A program made the position numbers and the translations under genes. 64,000 nucleotides of DNA from Lewinellaceae bacterium (GTDB lineage: Bacteria; Bacteroidota; Bacteroidia; Chitinophagales; Saprospiraceae): NCBI GenBank assembly GCA_020636375.1, contig JACJXZ010000015.1, positions 263,679 through 327,678 of the forward strand, written 5' to 3'. Position 1 is the stretch's first letter. Every line of letters begins with the position of its first letter. The notes under the pieces are model-generated. The model was not told where the DNA came from, made no database searches, and saw only the letters and a list, made by a program, of their open reading frames with translations. Positions 1-9,764 of this stretch are shown here, piece after piece.

Positions 1-3000
1 TCGACGGTGCGGTTGCGGCAGCGGGCTGTCGGAGGCATTTCGTCCTTCACCGTCACCTGGGCGTTGCAAGTACTGCTCTCGTTGTTGATGTCTGTGACCG
101 TCAGGGTTACCGTTTGCGGGCCTGCGTCGGCGCAGGAGAAGGTATTGGGCGACACCGTCATGCTCTGCAGTCCGCATTCGTAGGTGCTGCCGCCGTCCAC
201 ATCGGCTGCGGTGAGCGTAGCCGAACCGCCGGCGTCGAGCACTGCCGTGAAGGGCTTGCAGGCCGCTGTCGGCGCGGCGCAGCAGGGGTTGTCGTCATCG
301 GCTACGGTGATGGTTGCGTTGCAGGTAGCGGTATTGGAGAAGTAATCCGTCACGGTAAGGGTAACGGCCTGTGCGCCTACGTCGCTGCAGCTGAAGGACA
401 GGCTTTCCTGCCCGCTGATCCGGAAGCTGAGCGGGCCGCAGCCGGTGCTGCCGTCGTTCACCTGGCTGGCGGCCACGGTAGCGTTTTGGTTGGCGTCGAG
501 CTGTACGGTAATGTTCTGGCACTGGGCAGCCGGCGCGGTGGTTAAGCCCTGGTATTCATAAGCCCCGATGTCGACATTGCCGGCCACGTTGGGGGCGGCG
601 TCGAAGGGTCGGGCATTGCCGTCCAGGTCGTTGGCGGGCGCTCCGGCGGCCGTGCCGGCGTCTATAGCGGGGGAACAGGGCTGGAGGCGCAGGTCGCCCG
701 TTATGCCCAGGCCGATGGGCGGCTGGCTGGCGAAGAGGGGATCTGCATTGCCGTCGCCGCCGGGGCAGTTGGCGCAGGGGGAGTAGCCGCCCTGCACGAT
801 GGAGTGGGCGACGGTAGCAGCGCTGGAGAGGTCGTTAATAATATTGCTGCTGTTGCCCCAGAGGATACAGTTGACAAGTACCGGGGAGGAGTAGTAATCG
901 TTGTACATCCCGCCACCGTTATTGCCTGCCGAGTTCCCGCTGAACGTGCAATTGGTTAAGGCCGGAGAGGATTCGTCCTCGTTGTACATCCCACCGCCGT
1001 TGTTTGCCGTATTCCCGTTGAAGATGCAGTTAGTCAATGTCATAGAGGGCGCCTCGTAGAAATTGGACATCCCCCCGCCTTGGTTTGCAGAGTTCCCGCT
1101 GAAAATGCAGTTGGCTACGGAAAGGGAGGATTCCTCGTTACAGATCCCGCCACCATTGATGAGTGCCGTGTTTCCACTGAACGTGCAGTAAGTTATCTCC
1201 AGGGGTGAGGAGTCATTGTACATCCCTCCACCCTGGATGGTTGCCGAATTTCCGTCGAAAGTACAGTTGGTTATCTTCGGAGAGGAGTCTATGTTGCACA
1301 TCCCGCCGCCGTAATAATTTGGGTAGCTTCCTCCATTCGCATTCCCCCCGCTAATAGCAAAACCATCCAGCACAGCAGTGCTATTCAGGCCATTATTGTG
1401 GTTTATGATAACATGGAAGCTGTTTTCCCCATTATTCACAAAACCCGGCTGGTCGTCCCCGTTCAGATCGCCGCTGAGGATGGTTTCATGCGCCGCCCAG
1501 TCCCGGACGCTGAAGTCGCCTTCCTGCCCCGGCAGGCCGGGAAAGCCGCCGTAGATGGCCACGCCGTTTTGCATGACAAAGGAATGGGAGCGGTTGCCGG
1601 GCGTATAGCCAATGCCCTGGTCGGGCTTGTACGTGCCGGCGGCCACCCAGATCTCCGTCACATTCGGGCAGGAAGCGGTCAGGGCGAGGGCGTCCTGCAG
1701 GTCGTTGAAGGCGTCGGCCCAGGCCTTTCCGTTGCCGGCTCCGGAAGCATCGTCATTGACATAAATGATATTGCCCGAGGACAGGCAGGCAGTGCAGGCA
1801 TTATAGCTGGACTGGTACTCGTAGGCTCCCAGGTCGATGGCCGTGCTGCCGGTGGCATCCACGATGCGGCCATTGCCCGCCAGGTCTTTGGGTTCATTGT
1901 TGGCGGCATTGTTGCCTGCGTCGATGGCGGGCGAGCAGGGCTGCAGGCGGAAGTCGCCGTTGGCGGCATCGACGAAGAGCGGGTCTTCGTCGAGGTTGCC
2001 TATGCCGGGGTAGCCGCCCTGCACGATGGAGTGGGCGACAGTGGGGTTGCTTTCAAAGTTGCTTATTTCGCTGTCGTTGTCCCAGAGGATGCAGTTGGTT
2101 ACGGCCGGGCGGGAAGATAAGGAGTTTTCAATGGCAGTCGAATTACCAAAAAAGGTGCAGTTGATCACCGCCGGGTTCGAATCGAAGAGGTTTTCCATTC
2201 CCCCGCCGGAAAAGGTGCAGTTGATCACCGCCGGGCTGGAATAGACGTTGTTGAACATCCCGCCGCCGCCGCCGGCCGAATTGCCGGAGAAGGCGCAGCT
2301 GGCCACGGTGGGGGAGCTATCGGCGTTGTACATCCCGCCGCCGGAGTTGGCCGCCGAATTGCCGGAGAAGATACAGTTGGACACGGTGGGGGAGCTACTA
2401 CTGTTGTTGTTCATCCCGCCGCCGCTGGTGGCCGAATTGCCGGAGAAGGTGCAGTTGATCACCGCCGGGCTGGACTGGAAGATGTTTTCCATACCGCCGC
2501 CGTTGGTGGCCGAATTGCCGGAGAAGGCGCAGTCGGCCACCGCCGGGCTGGACTGGAAGCTGTTCCCCATCCCGCCGCCGTTGGCCGCCGAATTGCCGGA
2601 GAAGGCGCAGTTAGCCACCGTGGGGGAGCTATTGTTGTTGTGCATCCCGCCTCCGAAGCTATCAAGTCCGCCCCCGTTCGCATTTCCCCCACTGACGGTA
2701 AAGCCGTCCAGCACGGCAGTGTTGTTCAGGCCATTGTTGTTATGAATAACATGGAAGCTGTTTTCCCCATTATTCACAAAACCCGGCTGGTCGTCCCCGT
2801 TCAGATCGCCGCTGAGGATGGTTTCATGCGCCGCCCAGTCCCGGACGCTGAAGTCGCCTTCCTGCCCCGGCAGGCCGGGAAAGCCGCCGTAGATGGCCAC
2901 GCCGTTTTTCATCACAAAAGAAATGCTGCGATCGGTGCCGGATGTGGGTTTGTAGGTACCTGCGGCGACCCAGATCTCCGTTACATTAGAGCATTGTCCA

Positions 3001-6000
3001 GCAAGGGCAAGGGCTTGCTGTAGATCGGTAAAGGCATGTGTCCAGGAGCTGCCGTCGTTGTTACCGGTAGCGTCATCGTTGACATAGAAGACGTTGCCCA
3101 GGTTCAGGCAGGCGATGCAGACATTGTAGCTGGACTGGTACTCGTAGGCTCCCAGGTCGATGTTAGCCGTGCCGAGGCTTGTTGCGTCAACTTTCCGGGC
3201 AGCACCAGCCAGGTCTTCAGTAGTGCTGTTGGCTGTGTTGTCGCCCGCATCAATGGCGGGGGAGCACTGCTGGAGGCTCAGGTCGCCGTTGGTTGGGTCG
3301 GTGAAGAGTGGGGCCACATTGCCATCGCCGCCGGGACAGTCAGTGCAGGGGGTGTAGCCGCCTTGTACAATAGAGTAGGTGACGGTGGGAGTAGCACCAC
3401 TCTCATTTGTTATTTCATTACCGTTATCCCAAAAAATACAGTTGGTCACCGTCGGCTCGCAGAGGTCGTTGTACATTCCACCGCCTATTGTGCCAGCCGA
3501 ATTACCGGAGAAGGTGCAGTTGGTCACCACAGGGGAGGATAAAGTGAAGTTTAACATCCCACCGCCCTCGAAGCGAGCCGAATTGCCGGAGAAGATGCAG
3601 TTGGTCACCAGCGGAGAGGAGAATTCGTTGTTGTTGTACATCCCGCCGCCTCCTCCGAAGCTAGCCGAATTACCGGAGAAGGTGCAGTTGGTCACCAACG
3701 GAGAGGAGTTGTTGTTGTACATCCCGCCGCCGCCTACGAAGCTAGTCGAATTACCGGAGAAGGTGCAGTTGACCACCATCGGGGAGGAGGAATCGTTGTA
3801 CATCCCGCCGCCTCTAGAGTTTAAAAAATCTGACAATGGGTTAGTATTCGCATTGCCACCCGTGATAGTGAAGCCATCGAGTACGGCAGTATTATCCAAG
3901 CCGTTTTGATTATTTAAAATAACATGATAGCTATTCTCCTCATTATTAGCAATGCTCAATGTACTGCCGGAGCCAGTGATGTCATCATCATTATTCAAAT
4001 CCCCACTGAGGATGGTTTCGTGGGCTACCCAATCCCGGTTTGTAAAGTCGGGGTCGCCGGTGTTCGGGAAGCCGCCGTAGATAGCTACGCCGTTTTTCAT
4101 CACAAAAGAAATGCTGCGGTCGTTGCCGGAGGTAGGCTTGTAGGTGCCTGCTGCCACCCAGACCTGTTCGACATTACAAGTATTTATCATTGCCTGCAAA
4201 TCACCGGAAGCATTTACCCAGGAAGTGCCGTCACCTGTGCCGCCTGCTTTGACGTAGCGGATAGGCACAGTAGGGATCACTTTGCCCTCCGTCCAGTTAG
4301 AACTATTGCCGCTGAGGGCGAAGTTATGGAGTACGCCGGCGTAGGCACTGCCTGCACTATTGGCAAGGGTGTTGATGCCGGTGTTGTCGCCATTAGCAGT
4401 GCCGTGGTCGAATGTATAATGGACTAACAGATTTTCCTGCGGAGCGGTCACGCCATTACAGATTCCCGCCTGTATCTCTGCCTGGGTGCGGGCCACTTTC
4501 CAGATGCGCACTTCATCCAGTGTACCGTTCATGAATTCCGAAGCGCCGTTGTAAGCCCCGAGGTTCATGCCCGTATTGATGACGGGTAGCGGATTATCTG
4601 AGGAAGTTCGTTGTGCCACCAGTTGCCCGTCGAGGTAGGACTTGAAGCCGTTGGTGGTATTACGCTGCCAGGCCATGGCGACGTGGTGCCAGTTACCGTC
4701 CGTTGCGGCTGCGCCGACAGGGATGCCGTTCAGCCCACCATCGTTGGAGAGAATATGCATACCGTTCCAGCCGGCTACGACATAGGTGTTGTTATCCAGT
4801 TGGAAACGTACGGCAGACTGGTTGCTCGTACCCTTAAACCAGTACTCGATGGTAATGGCATCGCCGCCATTGGCGAGCGGCGCCGCTCCGCATTCGAAGA
4901 TCTCGACACAATCGTCTATGCCGTCGAAATGCAGCCCGTTATTGGCCGTAAAGGGCGGAACTGCCGGAATCGGTTCCGGCGCACTCTGATATTCATACGC
5001 CCCCAGGTCCACCGTACCGTTGTTGAAGAAACGGGGGTTGCCGTCAAGGTCGGTGGTGATGCCGGAAGGTACCGCCGTATTGTCGCCCGCATCAATGGCA
5101 GGGGAACAGGCTTGCAGGCGCAGGTTGCCGTTGGCGGCATCCACGAAGAAGGGGTCAATGTTCCCATCGCCGCCGGGGCAGTTGGCGCAGGGGCTGTAGC
5201 CTCCTTGTACGATGGAGTGACTGACGATTAGCGTTGAGGCATTATTGGCAAATACTATTTGGGCTGAGGATGATGGCGGCTGGTTGCCCCAAAAATTACT
5301 CCATAGGATAGAATTTGTTAAAAGCACTTCTGTGTTTGTGAAATTACTACTTAACCCTCCAGAATTGTCTGATTGCGAAGAATTCCCATAAAATACACAA
5401 TTAGTGAATGTGAAAGTACCAACTTCAACAAATGCGCCACCACCATTATATCTTGTTATATTATTAGCGAATATGCAGTTCACAAAAGTAGGCGAAGCAT
5501 TTTGGGCAAAGAGCCCCCCACCATTTGAGTTGGAAAAGTTATTTCGTATGATACAGTTAAGGAATAAAGGCGAGGCATCGGTGTTTCGGATGCCGCCGCC
5601 TTCATTACCACCAAACGTACTAGGATTGTAAGCATCCTGTATGATAAAACCATTCAGTATAGCAGTGTTGTCTAAACCTCCGCCATTGTTGTTAATTACC
5701 CAGTAGCTATTATCCGTATTGACTCCTGCCGTGCCGATATCCCCACTGAGCACAGTCATGTTCGTTACCCAATCTCGTACACTGAAATCGCCTTCCTGCC
5801 CCGGCAGGCCGGGAAAACCGCCATAAATACCTATGCCATTAACCATAGAAAAGGAAATCGTGCGGTCCGTGCCGGTAGTGGGCTTGTAGGCGCCTTCCGC
5901 CACCCAGATCTGAGTGATGCTCGGATTGTTCCCGGCTTGGTTTAGCGCATCCTGCAGGTCGTTGAAGGCATCCGTCCAGGAAGAGCCATTGTTGTCTCCA

Positions 6001-8444
6001 TTGGCATCGTCATTGACGTAAATGATAGTACAGCTTGATGCAAAATCGAAGCTGGACTGGAATTCATAAGCGCCTATGTCAATAGTGGCGGTGCCGGTAG
6101 CATTGAATACCCGGGGATTGCCATCGAGGCCGAGCGAACTGGAATTAGCCGCATTGTCCCCCGCATCAATAGCCGGGGAACATTCCCGCAGGCGCAGATC
6201 GCCATTGGCGGCATCTACGAAGAGCGGATCTACATTCCCGTCGCCGCCGGGGCAGTTGGAACAAGCGCCGAAGCCCCCCTGCACGATAGAGTGGCTAATG
6301 GTGAAGTCGCCAAAAAAGCTGTTGTTGCTATTGTCCCACAGGATACAGTTTTGCACCTGCGTGTTGACGTTAAAGAAGTTACCCAACACGGCATTACGGG
6401 GGCTGTTGCCGCTGATGGTGCAGTTGATGAGCAGGCTGCCCCCGCCGTCAAAGTCAAAGATGACCCCATCGCCACCGCCTCCATTGGTATTGTTGGTGAA
6501 CAGGCAGTTGGTGAATACGGGCGAGCAGTTGGTCACATTCATGACGGCAGCACCGTTGCGGGCGCCGAAATTGTTGATAAACGTACAATTGTTAATGGCC
6601 GGGCTGGATTGGAGGTTGACCATGGCGCCGCCCTCCTGGGTTGGGATAGAAGGGCCATTGGCATTGCCGCCGCTCAGGGTGAAGCCGTCGAGGATGGCCG
6701 TGCCGTCGAGGTTGCTGTTGTTGAAAATGTGAATGCTGTTGTCGCTATTATCGCCCGGCGTACCGATGTCGCCGCTGAGGATGGCCTCGTGCGCCGCCCA
6801 GTCCCGGACGCTAAAATCCCCTTCCTGCCCGGGTGTTCCGGGAAAGCCGCCGTAGATGGCCAGGTTGTTTTGCATTGCAAAGCTGGCATTGCGGTCGGTC
6901 CCGCTAGTCGGCTTGTACGTTCCTTCCGCCACCCAGATCTCCGTTACATTCGGGCAGGAAGCGGCCAGAGCCAGAGCCTCCTGCAGGCCGTTGAAGGCAT
7001 CCGCCCAGGAGGAGCCGTCGTTGTTGCCCGAGGCATTGGCCTTGATGTAGAGGATATTGCCCGAGGCCAGACAAGCGGTGCAGGCATTGTAGCTGGACTG
7101 GTACTCGAAAGCCCCCATGTCCACCGTGCTGGAGCCGGTGGCATTGAAAAGACGGACATCACCGCCGAAGTCGGCCGTAATGCCGGCGGGTACGGCAGCA
7201 TTATCACCGGCGTCGATGGCCGGGGAGCAGGGCTGGAGGCGGAGGTTGCCGTTGGCGGCGTCGACGAAGAGGGGATCTTCGTTGAGGTTGCCCGCGCCGG
7301 GGTATACCCCGCTGGCCTGCTGCACGATGGAGTAGGTGACGGCGGAAGTGCTGTTGTCATTGAAGATACTAGTGCCGTTGCCCCAGAATATGCAGTTGGT
7401 TACAGTTGGAGAAGAAGCGTTCTCATTGGCTATCCCCCCGCCGTTGAATGTTGTGGAGTTGCCGTAAAATGTGCAGTTGAACAAGGCAGGGGAAGAGGCG
7501 GAATTGTACATGCCGCCGCCATTGTAACCAGTAGCCGTATTGCCGAAAAAAATGCAGTTGGCCAGGGTGGGAGCATTGTCGGTATTGGACATGCCGCCGC
7601 CGAATGCTCCCGAATTGCCGGAAAACAGACAGGCGGTAAGGGCCGGAGAGGCGGAAGAATAATTCGCCATCCCGCCGGTTCCGCCGGCTGAGGTGTTGTT
7701 GATAAAATCGCAGCCGGCCAGGCCTGGAGAGGAGGCGTCTTCGTTGAGCATTCCGCCTCCATCTGTCGACCCATTCCCGGAAAAGGAGCAGTTTGTCAGG
7801 GCCGGGGAGGAATCGGTATTGTACATGCCGCCGCCGAAAACGCCATAATTCCCGGAGAAGGTGCAATTGGCGATCGTCGGGGAAGAAGAGGCGTTATACA
7901 TGCCGCCGCCGTATTCATTCTCCGGCTCAAAGGAGGGGTCCGAAGGGTTATATTCGGCATTTCCCCCGCTGATGGTAAAACCGTCGAGGATGGCGGTGTT
8001 GTTCAGGCCATTGTTGTTATTGAAGATCACGTGGTAGCTGTTTTCTTGAATGTTGGCGAAGCCCGGCCCGTCGTTGCCGTTCAGGTCGCCACTCAGCGTC
8101 GTTACGTTGACTACCCAGTCCCGTTGCGCCATGCCGGGGTCGCCAGCATTGGGAAAGCCGCCGTAGATAGCGACACCATTTCTCATCACAAAGGAAACGG
8201 TGCGGTCCGTGCCGGAAGTAGGCTTATAGATGCCGGCCGCCACCCAGACCTCATCCCCGGAGGAGGAGGCGTCGATCATCGCCTGCAGGTTGCCGGAGGC
8301 ATTGGCCCAGGAGGAGCCGTCGCCCGCGCCGCTTCCGCCCTGCTTGACATAGCGGATGACGGCCGACGCCTGCGCGCATAGGAAAAAAGAAAAGCAGATC
8401 AAAAAGAAACTTCTCAGGAAGTGTTGGTTGAGGATGGTTTTCAT
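1..8444 (-). CDS. Giant secreted right-handed beta-helix protein (choice-of-anchor Q type), 3' end outside window
   Basis: An uninterrupted frame runs from an ATG at 8444 to the left edge, at least 2,814 codons, so the C-terminus is missing. I checked the frame at eight widely spaced points and found no shift. A signal peptide (start MKTILNQHFLRS, ending near AQA) is followed by six modules that each open with a motif like YVNDDASGNNDGSSWxDAF plus EIWVAAGTYKPTSGTDR (near 8360, 7060, 6030, 4265, 3090 and 1770). Each then has 3-9 strands of the type SSPTVTNCTFSGNSAxxGGGMYN and ends with CSPAIDAGDN..DLGAYEYQSS. A LamG/concanavalin-like domain (YWFKG..VRIWKVARTQAEI) sits at about 5,000-4,450. HYR-like repeats (AQCQNITVQLDA) begin near 545. 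It is probably a cell-surface or secreted adhesin, and a T9SS tail is expected beyond the edge. The strand repeats make the DNA internally repetitive at about 75 bp. Exact function is unknown. Confidence 0.9.
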   Translation of the reverse strand, partial: MKTILNQHFLRSFFLICFSFFLCAQASAVIRYVKQGGSGAGDGSSWANASGNLQAMIDASSSGDEVWVAAGIYKPTSGTDRTVSFVMRNGVAIYGGFPNAGDPGMAQRDWVVNVTTLSGDLNGNDGPGFANIQENSYHVIFNNNNGLNNTAILDGFTISGGNAEYNPSDPSFEPENEYGGGMYNASSSPTIANCTFSGNYGVFGGGMYNTDSSPALTNCSFSGNGSTDGGGMLNEDASSPGLAGCDFINNTSAGGTGGMANYSSASPALTACLFSGNSGAFGGGMSNTDNAPTLANCIFFGNTATGYNGGGMYNSASSPALFNCTFYGNSTTFNGGGIANENASSPTVTNCIFWGNGTSIFNDNSTSAVTYSIVQQASGVYPGAGNLNEDPLFVDAANGNLRLQPCSPAIDAGDNAAVPAGITADFGGDVRLFNATGSSTVDMGAFEYQSSYNACTACLASGNILYIKANASGNNDGSSWADAFNGLQEALALAASCPNVTEIWVAEGTYKPTSGTDRNASFAMQNNLAIYGGFPGTPGQEGDFSVRDWAAHEAILSGDIGTPGDNSDNSIHIFNNSNLDGTAILDGFTLSGGNANGPSIPTQEGGAMVNLQSSPAINNCTFINNFGARNGAAVMNVTNCSPVFTNCLFTNNTNGGGGDGVIFDFDGGGSLLINCTISGNSPRNAVLGNFFNVNTQVQNCILWDNSNNSFFGDFTISHSIVQGGFGACSNCPGGDGNVDPLFVDAANGDLRLRECSPAIDAGDNAANSSSLGLDGNPRVFNATGTATIDIGAYEFQSSFDFASSCTIIYVNDDANGDNNGSSWTDAFNDLQDALNQAGNNPSITQIWVAEGAYKPTTGTDRTISFSMVNGIGIYGGFPGLPGQEGDFSVRDWVTNMTVLSGDIGTAGVNTDNSYWVINNNGGGLDNTAILNGFIIQDAYNPSTFGGNEGGGIRNTDASPLFLNCIIRNNFSNSNGGGLFAQNASPTFVNCIFANNITRYNGGGAFVEVGTFTFTNCVFYGNSSQSDNSGGLSSNFTNTEVLLTNSILWSNFWGNQPPSSSAQIVFANNASTLIVSHSIVQGGYSPCANCPGGDGNIDPFFVDAANGNLRLQACSPAIDAGDNTAVPSGITTDLDGNPRFFNNGTVDLGAYEYQSAPEPIPAVPPFTANNGLHFDGIDDCVEIFECGAAPLANGGDAITIEYWFKGTSNQSAVRFQLDNNTYVVAGWNGMHILSNDGGLNGIPVGAAATDGNWHHVAMAWQRNTTNGFKSYLDGQLVAQRTSSDNPLPVINTGMNLGAYNGASEFMNGTLDEVRIWKVARTQAEIQAGICNGVTAPQENLLVHYTFDHGTANGDNTGINTLANSAGSAYAGVLHNFALSGNSSNWTEGKVIPTVPIRYVKAGGTGDGTSWVNASGDLQAMINTCNVEQVWVAAGTYKPTSGNDRSISFVMKNGVAIYGGFPNTGDPDFTNRDWVAHETILSGDLNNDDDITGSGSTLSIANNEENSYHVILNNQNGLDNTAVLDGFTITGGNANTNPLSDFLNSRGGGMYNDSSSPMVVNCTFSGNSTSFVGGGGMYNNNSSPLVTNCTFSGNSASFGGGGGMYNNNEFSSPLVTNCIFSGNSARFEGGGMLNFTLSSPVVTNCTFSGNSAGTIGGGMYNDLCEPTVTNCIFWDNGNEITNESGATPTVTYSIVQGGYTPCTDCPGGDGNVAPLFTDPTNGDLSLQQCSPAIDAGDNTANSTTEDLAGAARKVDATSLGTANIDLGAYEYQSSYNVCIACLNLGNVFYVNDDATGNNDGSSWTHAFTDLQQALALAGQCSNVTEIWVAAGTYKPTSGTDRSISFVMKNGVAIYGGFPGLPGQEGDFSVRDWAAHETILSGDLNGDDQPGFVNNGENSFHVIHNNNGLNNTAVLDGFTVSGGNANGGGLDSFGGGMHNNNSSPTVANCAFSGNSAANGGGMGNSFQSSPAVADCAFSGNSATNGGGMENIFQSSPAVINCTFSGNSATSGGGMNNNSSSSPTVSNCIFSGNSAANSGGGMYNADSSPTVASCAFSGNSAGGGGGMFNNVYSSPAVINCTFSGGGMENLFDSNPAVINCTFFGNSTAIENSLSSRPAVTNCILWDNDSEISNFESNPTVAHSIVQGGYPGIGNLDEDPLFVDAANGDFRLQPCSPAIDAGNNAANNEPKDLAGNGRIVDATGSTAIDLGAYEYQSSYNACTACLSSGNIIYVNDDASGAGNGKAWADAFNDLQDALALTASCPNVTEIWVAAGTYKPDQGIGYTPGNRSHSFVMQNGVAIYGGFPGLPGQEGDFSVRDWAAHETILSGDLNGDDQPGFVNNGENSFHVIINHNNGLNSTAVLDGFAISGGNANGGSYPNYYGGGMCNIDSSPKITNCTFDGNSATIQGGGMYNDSSPLEITYCTFSGNTALINGGGICNEESSLSVANCIFSGNSANQGGGMSNFYEAPSMTLTNCIFNGNTANNGGGMYNEDESSPALTNCTFSGNSAGNNGGGMYNDYYSSPVLVNCILWGNSSNIINDLSSAATVAHSIVQGGYSPCANCPGGDGNADPLFASQPPIGLGITGDLRLQPCSPAIDAGTAAGAPANDLDGNARPFDAAPNVAGNVDIGAYEYQGLTTAPAAQCQNITVQLDANQNATVAASQVNDGSTGCGPLSFRISGQESLSFSCSDVGAQAVTLTVTDYFSNTATCNATITVADDDNPCCAAPTAACKPFTAVLDAGGSATLTAADVDGGSTYECGLQSMTVSPNTFSCADAGPQTVTLTVTDINNESSTCNAQVTVKDEMPPTARCRNRTV

Positions 8445-8735
8445 GATGGATTTGATTTGAAATGACGGCCGGGAAGATCCGGCGCTTTTGTATTTATTCC
8501 ACACGTTTCAAAATAAGGCCGGAACAGGCCCGGGCATTCCCATTTAGCGACGAGCCATCAATAACTGTCGGTTATCTAGGAGTGCTTTTTCCTTTATCCG
8601 GCCCCGACACTTCGTGTACGGGGTAGACTGTTGAAGAACCGCCTCCTTTAGCGCTGCTAAGGTCGGGAACCTTCGCCTTGGCTAAAGAAAACATCACTTG
8701 CCTATCTAACCCCGACACTTATTAATCGCTCGTCG

Positions 8736-8809
8736 CTTATCAGCCAATAAAGCGGATAGATCGGACAATGGGGTGGACTTTTCAGCCAAAAAGGTGGAGA
8801 AATCGGACA
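8736..8809. repeat. Imperfect direct repeat in intergenic gap
   Basis: Two 32-bp units (8736-8767 and 8778-8809), both of the form CAGCCAA..GATCGGACA, lie 42 bp apart between the giant adhesin start and the TonB-like gene. The rest of the 8,445-8,836 gap holds CCCCGACACTT twice (about 8603 and 8710) and no gene I can support. Confidence 0.5.
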
Positions 8810-8836
8810 TGGCGGGCCGCCGCCCGGTTCGCGATG

Positions 8837-9310
8837 TTATAAGGTAAGCTGAAAGGCCACCGGCACCACGATCTCCGCCGGTATCGGAGCGCCGTTGCAC
8901 GTGGCGGGCGTCCAGCGGGGCATGTTCAGCGCCATTTTGAGGGCGGCATCGTCGCAGCCGTAGCCGAGGGATTGCACGACGCGGGCACCCAGGACTTTCC
9001 CTTCCGGAGATAATTTGACCAGCACCTTTACCGTGCCTTCAATGTTGTTTCCCCTTGCCGCTCTCGGGTAGGAAAGGTGGGCGGCTACGTATGCCTGCAA
9101 GCCTTCGAAGCGGGCGGCTTTCATTGCAACCGGAGCGTTCGGCGCCTGCCTTTTTATATAGAGGGCATTTTGCGGGCCGTTTTGGGATAAAGGTTCGAGT
9201 TGGGTTATGGGCGCACTGGTATTTACGGCGATCATTTCGGTTGGCTGCGCCTGCAGGTTGAATGCGAAACAGATAAGAATGATAACGGTGGAAATGACGG
9301 GATTTTTCAT
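8837..9310 (-). CDS. TonB C-terminal-domain protein (energy transducer TonB-like)
   Basis: This 157-residue protein has an N-terminal signal peptide or anchor (MKNPVISTVIILICFAFNLQAQ) and a C-terminal TonB-type domain (about residues 75-157). The domain is visible as LSYPRAARGNNIEGTV and VKLSPEGKVLGARVVQS followed by DDAALKMALNMPRWTPA. This YP-x-A-x-x-x-I-x-G-x-V signature is typical of periplasmic TonB domains of Bacteroidota. The protein lacks the proline-rich spacer of a full TonB and may be processed, so it may be a stand-alone periplasmic TonB-like domain rather than an energy-coupling TonB. No ExbB/ExbD or receptor gene is nearby, so its partner is unknown. It appears monocistronic; the upstream side is occupied by the repeats at 9.47-9.75 kb. 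Confidence 0.8.
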   Translation of the reverse strand: MKNPVISTVIILICFAFNLQAQPTEMIAVNTSAPITQLEPLSQNGPQNALYIKRQAPNAPVAMKAARFEGLQAYVAAHLSYPRAARGNNIEGTVKVLVKLSPEGKVLGARVVQSLGYGCDDAALKMALNMPRWTPATCNGAPIPAEIVVPVAFQLTL

Positions 9311-9471
9311 TGGATGATCTTTTTTGATGGATGAATAAGGATGAAGTGTTTTGTTTTGAATGATGGAACAAACTTAGGCAGCGCAGCGGCGGCGCGCCAC
9401 TTTTTTCAGGGAAGAGCCGGGATTGGCCAGGGAAGGACGGTTTTTTTTCAGGGAAGGGGTTGGAGAGGTTT

Positions 9472-9755
9472 TCCCGCAAAGGCTCGCGGAGGTAACCGCA
9501 AAGGCTCGCAAAGGAGTAGGTATACTTAGCGAGACTTCGCGAAACTTAGCGGGAAATTCCTTCCCCCCAGCTCGTGGGGTTCCCGTAGGGGGTTCCCGCA
9601 AAGGCTCGCGGAGGTAACCGCAAAGGCTCGCAAAGCTGCCGTTGTACTTAGCGAGACTCTGCGAAACCTTGGCGAAACTTAGCGGGAAACCTTAGCGAGA
9701 CTCCGCGAAACCTTAGCGAAACTCCGCGGGAAACGTTAGCGAAACTTAGCAGGAA
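9472..9755. repeat. Clustered GCAAAGGCTCGCGGAGG / CTTAGCGAGACT inverted-repeat array
   Basis: The non-coding gap 9,311-9,764 is filled mainly by two near-copies of a block. Each begins with TTCCCGCAAAGGCTCGCGG (about 9472 and 9594), continues with CCGCAAAGGCTCGCAAAG, and ends with CTTAGCGAGACT..GCGGGAAA, which is roughly the reverse complement of its start. Extra GCGAGACTCCGCGAAACC units follow to 9755. Each block could fold into a long imperfect hairpin. It looks like a dispersed intergenic repeat family rather than a gene; small open frames across it are by-products. Confidence 0.75.
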
Positions 9756-9764
9756 ATCCCCCCC

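Noticed and set aside
114..8381. Plus-strand open frames of 70-466 codons across the first 8.4 kb
   Set aside because: They are antisense shadows of the continuous minus-strand adhesin frame, contain its repeats in reverse and have no domain signatures.
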